Assembly (NCBI GenBank): GCA_035299425.1
Contig: DATGWP010000181.1
Coordinates: 6,615-70,614 of the forward strand
From: Bog-950 sp035299425
Lineage (GTDB): Bacteria; Bacteroidota; Bacteroidia; Chitinophagales; LD1
Length of the DNA stretch: 64,000 nucleotides
Direction of reading: 5' to 3'
A model generated the notes under the pieces. The model did not search any database and was not told where the DNA came from. It worked only from the letters and a program-made list of their open reading frames with translations. Position 1 is the first letter of the stretch. Each line of letters opens with the position of its first letter. This document shows, in pieces, positions 38,089-44,930 of this stretch. A program made the position numbers and the translations under genes.

Positions 38089-38278
38089 AATTGCACCCTG
38101 GCAGGGCCCATCGCGCTTAAGGTATATACACTAATAGCCGGTAAACAACAGGTATAATATTAGCTGCTACACAATATGATTGTAGGCATACAAAAATATA
38201 CTTGTGATTTTGTAAACAGGGTTATACGTTTTGGCTGCATTGTTGCAGGGCATGTAGGTAAATACACCCGCTTACACT

Positions 38279-38620
38279 ATGCATTCAGAGCACACCCCCA
38301 CATCCACCACTGATTTACACCTGCTTACCGGAAAAACAGGCACTATCAAAATGGCAAGCTTTATTGCCAAATCGGTAAATAACCGTTTCAGACAAAAAAT
38401 GATTGGGTTGCTTTTGGCTAATAAAAAGATGGCCGTAAAAGATTTATGCAGCCAGCTGCACGCCGAGCAATCTATAGTATCGCAGCATCTGGCGTTGTTG
38501 CGCAAAGCCAGCCTTGTATCTTCCGAGCGCCATGGCAAATGTGTATTATACTCGCTCAACGAGCAAAAACTACTACAGCTAATACATTACTTTACCGGCA
38601 TTTGCAGTATTGCCAAATAG
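38279..38620 (+). CDS. ArsR-type winged-helix transcriptional regulator
   Basis: The 113-residue protein contains a winged helix-turn-helix: RFRQKMIGLLLANKKMAVKDLCSQL followed by the recognition helix QSIVSQHLALLRKASLV and the wing SSERHGKCVLYSLN. This is the ArsR/SmtB layout. The arsenic/antimony site ELCVC of classical ArsR is not present (the equivalent place reads DLCSQL), so it is probably not a canonical metalloid sensor. Cys in the wing (GKCVLY) could be redox-active, which is speculation. The first 20 residues are poorly conserved-looking and a later start, at the Met in IKMASFIAKSV, is possible. Its targets are unknown. Confidence 0.85.
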   Translation: MHSEHTPTSTTDLHLLTGKTGTIKMASFIAKSVNNRFRQKMIGLLLANKKMAVKDLCSQLHAEQSIVSQHLALLRKASLVSSERHGKCVLYSLNEQKLLQLIHYFTGICSIAK

Positions 38621-38652
38621 AAAAAGCCCCTGCCTGCGGCAAAAGCTTTTTT
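38621..38652 (+). terminator. probable terminator after the ArsR-type gene
   Basis: AAAAAGC immediately after the stop codon pairs with GCTTTTTT (38645-38652) around a partly paired GC-rich loop. The symmetric A and T runs may serve the convergent collagen-like gene, which ends at 38672. Confidence 0.55.
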
Positions 38653-38671
38653 ATACCATTTTAAGTGCTGA

Positions 38672-41308
38672 TTATTTTATAAGGTACCAGTTAGTTCCAT
38701 TGCTTTGCAGCATAACCGAAGAGTTGGCTGGTATAGTAGTAGCATTTGACCCCGAGAAATTTTTGTAACTGCTTATTGTTCTGGCGCCGCTGGTTTGGTT
38801 TACAATTACATACATGCGCCCGGTAGCTGCGCTTGCCGCCGGCAATGTAACCGTAGGGGTGTTTGCCGTAAGTATTACTGTATAGTGGCTGCTACCCAGG
38901 GTAATGTTGCTGCTGGTAGTAGTAATGGGTGCCGAAACAGCCCCATCTACTATTAAACTTCCTACTTCGGCATCGCCGGTTACACCCAGGGTTCCACCTA
39001 TAACCCCGTTACCGCCAATATTAAAATTAGCACCGCTTTGCACTGATGTGCTATTGGCTATACCATTTGAAGTTGCCCATGATAAAGTACCCGAACCGTT
39101 GGTAGAAAGCACCTGGCCGTTGCTGCCATCGGCTGCAGGCAGGGTATATACTATATTGGCACTTTGTGCCTGCGCCTTAAAGCCGGTGTAGTTGCTGCCC
39201 GACCCGGCAGGCTCCTGCAGGCGTAGCTGGCCGGCAGTACCTGTGTTAGATACCAGCATGTTGCCATCCAGCACTTCCAGTTTTTGCGATGGGTCGTCGG
39301 TGCCTATACCAAAGTACCCGTCAATATCCAGTCGGGCGGCTTCGGTAGAGCCTTCGATATAAAATACAAGCGGGGCGTAAGTGTTGCTGGCTACACCCAG
39401 GTGTATTTTACCATCCCACGATTCGTATTTACCCTCTACACCATCGGTATTATTTTTTACATAAAAACCGCCACCCCCTGTAAAGCATGCGCCAAAACCA
39501 TTTCCGGCACTGTTAAAGGTAGGGCTGGCTACGTTAGAGGCCACAATCCATTTATTGGCGGGCACTGTAGCGCAACCAATACCTACCAGGCCGCCTGAGG
39601 TAATACGCATTTTTTCGGTGTTGTTGGTCTTAAATACCAGGTCTTTACTATCGATAGTACCTATAAAATTGGTACCTGCAGTAGTGCCGGTATTACCGGT
39701 TATACCCCATCCGCCGGTTCCTGCCGGGCCGGTAGGGCCTGTAGCACCCACCGCACCTGCAGCACCGGTGGCACCTGTTGCGCCATTTGTTCCGTTAGTG
39801 CCGGCGGCACCAGTAGGCCCCGTGGCTCCATTGCTGCCTGCTGCACCGGTAGCACCCGTTGCCCCTTTAAGGCTGCCTTGCGAGGCCCAGGTAGAACCGC
39901 CTGTTTTCTTATAGTAAGTTCCGTTAGATGATGAAAGGTAAAAATCGTTCAGTGCACCCTGGCCGCCTGTAGGGGCCGATGAGCCTGTATGCCATATAGA
40001 GCCGTTTGACCCGGCGGCGCCAATAGCACCCGCGGCACCTGTAGCACCGGCTGCCCCGGTAGGGCCTGTGGCACCATTGCTGCCTGCTGCCCCTGTAGCA
40101 CCCGTTGCTCCTTTAAGGCTGCCTTGCGAGGTCCAGGTAGAACCGCCTGTTTTCTTATAGTAAGTTCCGTTAGACGATGAAAGGTAAAAATCGTTCAGTG
40201 CACCCTGGCCGCCTGTAGGGGCCGATGAGCCCGATAGCCAGTTGTTACCATTGGTTCCGGCGGCACCGGCAGCACCTGTAGAGCCCGTAGCGCCCGTGGC
40301 ACCCGCTCCCGATGGGCCGGTGGCTCCGGTTATGCCTTTCAGGCTACCCTGAGACGTCCACACTGTTGAAGATGTCTTCTTATAATAAGTTCCGTTAGAT
40401 GAGTTTATAAAAAAGTCGTTTAATGCACCCTGGCCGCTGGTAGGTGCCACAGCACCGGTTAACCAGGTTGAGCCGGCAGCACCAGTAGCACCTGCCACAC
40501 CTGCAGCACCGGTTGGCCCGGCTGCACCTGTTGCTCCGGCAGCACCTGCAGCGCCGGCAGGGCCTGTAGGGCCTGTTACACCAGGGTCGCCCACTAAACT
40601 TATTCTCCAGGATGAAAATGTTCCACTGCCTACCACACGCGATACGTTTACGGTTAGCAATGTTCCTATATAAGAGGTAACTACCCCTTCCATATAATTA
40701 GAACCGCTATTGGAAATTCTAACGCGGTCATCCGTCTGCCAGGCCTGGCCTGCCTGCGTTGTTATAATTTTGGTACCTGTACCTATTACTACAGGAGTAG
40801 ACGAAACGGAACCATAACCTTCGCCAGTAGGCCCGGTAATACCACCGCCCAGCAGTCCGCCTAAAAGCGATGTACCGCCTGAGCCGGTTATATTGGTTAC
40901 AATATTGTTTATCTGGTCTATGGCCGGAAAATTCAACCAATTCGATCCATTATGAAAGAAAAGTGTATTAGAGTCAGCATCAAATACCATCAACCCTTTT
41001 TGCGGGTTGGTAATGGCTAAGCGCTGTGCCCTGGTAAGTTTTGGCATTACTACGCCTTTGCCGCTGTTTCCCATATCTAATATAGAGTTGGGGTCTGGCA
41101 AGGCAGTGCCTAAGCCCAAAGTGCCTTCTACAATAAGGCCCCCCGCCGGCGCTGCAAGGCCAGAGTAAGTACTACCTATGCTCAAGTTGCCTTTCACAGA
41201 TAATTTGCTCGCCGGGTTTGGTTCGCCTATACCGGTATTTTGTGCCGATATTTTAAAGTTAAGCATAACAGTAAGTGCGGTTGCTGCTATCAGGATTTTT
41301 TTCTTCAT
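38672..41308 (-). CDS. secreted collagen-like repeat protein with tail-fibre-like modules
   Basis: The 878-residue protein has a signal peptide (MKKKILIAATALTVMLNFKISAQ). The N-terminal part (GIGEPNPASKLSVKG, LDMGNSGKGVVMPKLTRAQR) is typical of Bacteroidota fibre-like proteins. From about residue 245 to 555 Gly-X-Y triplets (GPTGPAGAAGAAGATG) alternate with about 50-residue modules of type WLTGxxAPTxGQGALNDFYLSSSNGTYYKKTGGSTWTSQGSLKG. This suggests a trimeric collagen-like fibre with globular knobs. The C-terminal third contains KMRITSGGLVGIG, a DPSQKLEVLDGN tail-fibre segment and a final beta domain ending QSNGTNWYLIK. No T9SS domain is seen, so the export route is open. It stands alone between the ArsR-type regulator and the aquaporin. 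Confidence 0.85.
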   Translation of the reverse strand: MKKKILIAATALTVMLNFKISAQNTGIGEPNPASKLSVKGNLSIGSTYSGLAAPAGGLIVEGTLGLGTALPDPNSILDMGNSGKGVVMPKLTRAQRLAITNPQKGLMVFDADSNTLFFHNGSNWLNFPAIDQINNIVTNITGSGGTSLLGGLLGGGITGPTGEGYGSVSSTPVVIGTGTKIITTQAGQAWQTDDRVRISNSGSNYMEGVVTSYIGTLLTVNVSRVVGSGTFSSWRISLVGDPGVTGPTGPAGAAGAAGATGAAGPTGAAGVAGATGAAGSTWLTGAVAPTSGQGALNDFFINSSNGTYYKKTSSTVWTSQGSLKGITGATGPSGAGATGATGSTGAAGAAGTNGNNWLSGSSAPTGGQGALNDFYLSSSNGTYYKKTGGSTWTSQGSLKGATGATGAAGSNGATGPTGAAGATGAAGAIGAAGSNGSIWHTGSSAPTGGQGALNDFYLSSSNGTYYKKTGGSTWASQGSLKGATGATGAAGSNGATGPTGAAGTNGTNGATGATGAAGAVGATGPTGPAGTGGWGITGNTGTTAGTNFIGTIDSKDLVFKTNNTEKMRITSGGLVGIGCATVPANKWIVASNVASPTFNSAGNGFGACFTGGGGFYVKNNTDGVEGKYESWDGKIHLGVASNTYAPLVFYIEGSTEAARLDIDGYFGIGTDDPSQKLEVLDGNMLVSNTGTAGQLRLQEPAGSGSNYTGFKAQAQSANIVYTLPAADGSNGQVLSTNGSGTLSWATSNGIANSTSVQSGANFNIGGNGVIGGTLGVTGDAEVGSLIVDGAVSAPITTTSSNITLGSSHYTVILTANTPTVTLPAASAATGRMYVIVNQTSGARTISSYKNFSGSNATTIPANSSVMLQSNGTNWYLIK
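39864..40231 (-). repeat. near-identical 122-base repeats within the collagen-like gene
   Basis: Positions 39864-39985 and 40110-40231 agree at all but two bases by eye. Both encode the module GGQGALNDFYLSSSNGTYYK and its flanks. The spacing is 246 bases. A third, more diverged copy lies near 40345-40465. The near-identity implies recent duplication or gene conversion. Confidence 0.8.
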
Positions 41309-41725
41309 GGGTTGATTGTTACTGACCTAATTAAGGTTACAGCCTGAGTTAACGGATATAAAACTTGTAGGTTTAATTTTGGGCCGTGTTCCTAACAATG
41401 TTTCCCTTGTATGGCGTAAAAAACCAGTAATTCCATGTAGTAACTACTTAAGACTTTAAATCAGAAGCCCTAACCATATCTGGCAAGAAGAGTAATTAAA
41501 TGAACTGTACCTGCAGCACAATTATCTTAACCCTATAACTCTCTTTGATAGATGAAGTACATTACCGCAATAGAAGTACTCGAAAATCTGATAGCCTGGT
41601 TTGGGCCAAACCGGTAAGCCTGTTTTGAAAAATGATGAGAACTAAATTTCAATTTGCATCTGTACCACACAAAATGTCTTACCTATTTACAGGTAATCTT
41701 TGTAATAGCTACTTGCACCACAAAA
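41309..41725. other. gene-free stretch upstream of the collagen-like gene
   Basis: About 417 AT-rich bases without a supported gene on either strand. It should hold the promoter of the collagen-like gene, but no TAnnTTTG match was found close to the start codon. The terminator for the aquaporin side lies at its right end. Confidence 0.45.
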
Positions 41726-41760
41726 CAAAACCCACACTCAATTACTGAATGCGGGTTTTG
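41726..41760 (-). terminator. terminator downstream of the aquaporin and small gene
   Basis: CAAAACCC (41726-41733) pairs with GGGTTTTG (41753-41760), with further pairing of CACTCA and TGAATG inside (one mismatch). On the minus strand a T-rich run (TTTTGTGG) follows. It is 109 bases beyond the end of the small frameshifted ORF and suggests that this ORF is within the aquaporin transcript. Confidence 0.65.
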
Positions 41761-41868
41761 TATCGTACACGGAAATTTCCGGTAGCTTGGTAAAGGGTAG
41801 AATTTGCATTCTCCCTTTGTTTATTTTACTCAGCCCCTTCTATCAAATTACGAACGGGTATTACTTTT

Positions 41869-42022
41869 TTAAATCTTACAGCAGCTGCACTCTTTGGTTG
41901 AATTGTTGTTATCATACACAAGTAAACGGGAGGGTGCTGCATTTGTTACATAAACCGGGAAGCCTTTCGCATCTATCTTACAACGCCGGTTTTGTGACCT
42001 CGCCGGCTTTACGTACAGGCAT
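41869..42022 (-). pseudogene. small gene of about 50 codons with an apparent one-base frameshift, behind the aquaporin
   Basis: An ATG at 42022-42020, 4 bases after the aquaporin stop, reads MPVRKAGEVTKPAL and then stops at TAA. One base further along, a second frame reads KIDAKGFPVYVTNAAPSR... and ends ...STKECSCCKI with a TAA at 41871-41869. Removing a single base near 41980 joins them into one product of about 50 residues. The tight spacing to the aquaporin gene, the protein-like composition of both parts, and a terminator behind support a broken gene. The Cys-rich end (CSCC) hints at metal or thiol binding. A sequencing error or programmed frameshift are alternatives. No family is recognised. 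Confidence 0.4.
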
Positions 42023-42026
42023 AATA

Positions 42027-42671
42027 CTAATCTGCAGTATGCAGTACCTTATGCACAAATACTGCTGCCAAGGCGCCTGCAAACGGCGCGCCTATATACA
42101 GCCACAAGTGCTGAAAGTTGCCCGTAACTATGGCGGGCGCCAAAGACCTTGTTGGATTAAGGCTGGTGCCGCACACCGGGCCGCCAAATAATACCAAAAA
42201 CCAAACCGTGCCACCTATAGCAATACCGGCGGTTATTCCTTTCTCTTTAGCGCCTACACTTACGCGCAAAATCACCATCATTAATATAAAGGTCATTATA
42301 AACTCCAGTACAAAAGCCTGCATCGGGCTGCCTGATGGCTGGGTTAGCCCCAGTGTATGATTATCGGGAAACAACAGGTGCACGGCCAGGCTGCCCGCCA
42401 ACGCACCGGCCAACTGAGCACCCAGGTACCCTGGCACCTCTTTCCACTCAAATCGCTTATCTACCGCAAAGGCTACTGTTACGGCAGGGTTTAGATGCGT
42501 GCCCGAAATATCGCCAAAGGCATAAATAAGGGCAATAATTACAAAGCCCCATACCGTTGCAATGCCCGGCAAACCCAGCGCCCCGCCAAACTGCTGGTTT
42601 ACCACCACGCAGCCGGTGCCCACAAAAATAAGGATGAATGTGCCTATTACCTCCGATAGATATCTTTTCAT
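42027..42671 (-). CDS. aquaporin family (MIP) channel with an NPT second motif
   Basis: The 214-residue protein has six hydrophobic helices and the two half-helix motifs of the family. The first is canonical, SGTHLNPAVT (Asn61-Pro62-Ala63). The second reads GTSLNPTRSLAPA, with Thr174 in place of Ala but with the selectivity-filter Arg175 retained. In AqpZ-type channels this motif is NPAR. The substitution may alter pore shape; transport of water or small neutral solutes is inferred from the family. Length is on the short side but complete. It is divergent from the potassium transporter gene and is followed after 4 bases by a small frameshifted ORF. Confidence 0.88.
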   Translation of the reverse strand: MKRYLSEVIGTFILIFVGTGCVVVNQQFGGALGLPGIATVWGFVIIALIYAFGDISGTHLNPAVTVAFAVDKRFEWKEVPGYLGAQLAGALAGSLAVHLLFPDNHTLGLTQPSGSPMQAFVLEFIMTFILMMVILRVSVGAKEKGITAGIAIGGTVWFLVLFGGPVCGTSLNPTRSLAPAIVTGNFQHLWLYIGAPFAGALAAVFVHKVLHTAD

Positions 42672-42839
42672 AGTAGGGTTTTGTTAGCTAAATGTAATTA
42701 ACAAATGCAGGAATAAAAGCCGGCGCACATAGCCCGCCCGGCATTTTTATGCACAACGCTAAGCTGCACGTGCTGCATAGAAATAAGATGAGGATGATGA
42801 AAAACATTTCATTCTACCATGCACAAGTTTAAACTTTTA

Positions 42840-42847
42840 TACATTTG
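42840..42847 (+). promoter_or_regulatory. -7 element of the potassium transporter gene
   Basis: TACATTTG is an exact TAnnTTTG match, with a predicted transcript start near 42853. The leader to the ATG at 42945 would be about 92 bases. No good -33 TTTG was found at 19 bases. Confidence 0.5.
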
Positions 42848-42865
42848 CACTTGCTTAATAAACGT

Positions 42866-42964
42866 ATGGATTCTTCACGCGAAGGCGATTGTACTACTTA
42901 CCCTTTTTTCTGTAACACTCACAATACTTTAATAGCAACTAAAGATGGCGGAAAGTTATCGTAG
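42866..42964 (+). other. possible upstream ORF overlapping the transporter start
   Basis: An ATG at 42866, inside the predicted leader, opens a 32-codon frame (MDSSREGDCTTYPFFC...) that ends with TAG at 42962-42964, overlapping the transporter's start codon in another frame. Translation of this frame could affect the start of the transporter gene. There is no independent support such as a homologue, so it may be chance. Confidence 0.2.
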
Positions 42965-44897
42965 TCACGGGCACCAGTTGTCTACTGCGGGCGTGCTTAT
43001 TACTCTCGGTATTATTTTCGGGGATATAGGTACATCACCTATTTATGTAATGAACGCAATTCTCAGCGGGCATGTTATTTCGCAGGAGCTGGTATTGGGG
43101 GGGCTTAGTTGTGTCTTCTGGACCCTGCTGATTATCACCACCATCAAGTATGTGTTTCTGGCGCTTAGCGCCGATAACCGTGGCGAAGGAGGGATATTTG
43201 CACTCTATGCACTGGTGCGCCGCTATAAAGTTACCTGGACCATATTTCCGGCTATTATAGGTTGTGCATCGCTTATTGCCGATGGTTTTATCACCCCTCC
43301 TATTTCAATTTCATCGGCAATAGAAGGTCTGCGGATTTTAAATCCTAACATACCAACGGTACCGATCGTATTAGCCATACTGGTTGGCCTTTTCACCTTT
43401 CAGCAATTCGGCACCCGTATAGTGGGTGGTATCTTTGGCCCGGTTATGCTTATATGGTTTACCATGATAGGCGTGCTGGGGGTAATTCAAATTTTAAAAT
43501 ACCCGCAAATTGTGGCAGCCCTTAACCCGTATTACGCTATTAACCTGCTGGTAAATTATCCCGGTGGTTTCTGGTTGCTGGGGGCTGTGTTTCTTTGCAC
43601 TACCGGGGGCGAGGCACTCTACTCCGACCTGGGCCACTGCGGCAAAAGCAATATCCGCGTTAGCTGGGTATATGTAATTTCTATGTTGCTGCTTTGTTAC
43701 TTTGGCCAGGCGGCCATGTTGCTTAGCGACTACAACGGCCAGCACTGGCCCGAAGGCAAATCTACCTTCTACTCTATGATGCCGGCGTGGTTCCTGCCTA
43801 TAGGTATTACCATTGCCACCCTCGCTACTATTATTGCATCGCAGGCCCTTATCAGCGGCTGCTTTACACTGGTAAACGAAGCCATGAAACTGCGCCTGTG
43901 GCCTAACCTGAAAGTAATATACCCTACTACCCACCAGGGCCAGATGTATATACCGGGCATTAACTGGTTCCTGCTACTGGGTTGTATATCGGTGGTACTG
44001 CTGTTTCAGCAGTCCAGCAATATGGAAGCAGCCTACGGACTGGCCATTACCATAAATATGCTAATGACCACGCTGCTACTCACATACCTTATGTATGTGC
44101 AGCGCCGTAACCCTTTCCTTATCTGGGGTATTCCTATTTTATTCATCACTATCGAGTCGGCTTTCTTTGCATCTAACCTTCTAAAATTCAGCCACGGCGG
44201 TTGGTTTACATTTATGATTGCCGCTTTCCTTTTCTGGGGTATGTGGGTGTTTTACCAGGCCCGCCTGCTGCGCAAAAAGCACATTGAGTTTGTAGAGATT
44301 AAAGACTACATAGCTCCACTAAAAGAATTGATGCAGGACGATACCATACAAAAAGAAGCGAACAACCTGGTGTATATGAGTATGGCTAACGATAAAAGCC
44401 ACATTGACTCCAATATTATCTATTCCATATTCCGCAAGCGGCCCAAGCGCGCCGATATTTACTGGTTTGTGCACGTAGATATATCCAACGAACCATTTGG
44501 TGCTACTTACTCTGTTGAAGCCGTGGTGCCGCGCCGTATTTTCTTTATCCGTCTTAATTTCGGATTTAAGGTAGAGCATAAGGTAAACCTGATGTTCAAC
44601 AAAATAGTAGAAGAGATGGTGAAGAATGGTGAGGTAGATGAGTTATCGCACTACCCATCGCTGCGCAAATACAACATGCCGGCAGACTTTAAATTTATAA
44701 TACTGAACAGCCGCGTAGCTATTGATGATGCACTTTCTCCTTTCGACCAGTTTATTGTAAAGGGCTACCGCTTTATTAAAAGCGTATCGCTTTCTACAGC
44801 CGAAGATTTTGGCCTTGAGTTAACCAACGTAGAAGAAGAAACCGTGCCTATACGTATTGCACCAAGCAGCAAAATAGAATTGCAGCGGGTTAAATAA
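42945..44897 (+). CDS. kup: Kup/HAK family potassium transporter
   Basis: The 650-residue protein shows the family signature GVLITLGIIFGDIGTSPIYV (residues 16-35). The hydrophobic N-terminal 430 residues form about 12 helices, including GEGGIFALYALVRR, DGFITPPISISSAIEGL and GGEALYSDLGHCGKSNIRVSW. The C-terminal part of about 220 residues is soluble and cytoplasmic. Kup proteins take up K+ with protons. Length matches the family. It stands alone, divergent from the aquaporin gene, and both may serve osmotic or turgor adaptation, which is an inference from position. A consensus -7 element lies at 42840-42847. Confidence 0.95.
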   Translation: MAESYRSHGHQLSTAGVLITLGIIFGDIGTSPIYVMNAILSGHVISQELVLGGLSCVFWTLLIITTIKYVFLALSADNRGEGGIFALYALVRRYKVTWTIFPAIIGCASLIADGFITPPISISSAIEGLRILNPNIPTVPIVLAILVGLFTFQQFGTRIVGGIFGPVMLIWFTMIGVLGVIQILKYPQIVAALNPYYAINLLVNYPGGFWLLGAVFLCTTGGEALYSDLGHCGKSNIRVSWVYVISMLLLCYFGQAAMLLSDYNGQHWPEGKSTFYSMMPAWFLPIGITIATLATIIASQALISGCFTLVNEAMKLRLWPNLKVIYPTTHQGQMYIPGINWFLLLGCISVVLLFQQSSNMEAAYGLAITINMLMTTLLLTYLMYVQRRNPFLIWGIPILFITIESAFFASNLLKFSHGGWFTFMIAAFLFWGMWVFYQARLLRKKHIEFVEIKDYIAPLKELMQDDTIQKEANNLVYMSMANDKSHIDSNIIYSIFRKRPKRADIYWFVHVDISNEPFGATYSVEAVVPRRIFFIRLNFGFKVEHKVNLMFNKIVEEMVKNGEVDELSHYPSLRKYNMPADFKFIILNSRVAIDDALSPFDQFIVKGYRFIKSVSLSTAEDFGLELTNVEEETVPIRIAPSSKIELQRVK

Positions 44898-44930
44898 ACC
44901 TGCAGCATTGTATTTACTATTCGCCGTATT

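Noticed and set aside
41787..42191. Plus-strand frame of 134 codons overlapping the aquaporin gene.
   Set aside because: It runs antisense to the aquaporin and the small gene behind it and has no protein-family features.
38279..42671. An arsenic-resistance locus (ArsR-type regulator plus aquaporin).
   Set aside because: The regulator lacks the ELCVC site, the genes are on opposite strands 3.4 kb apart with a fibre gene between, and no arsenate reductase or arsenite pump is present.
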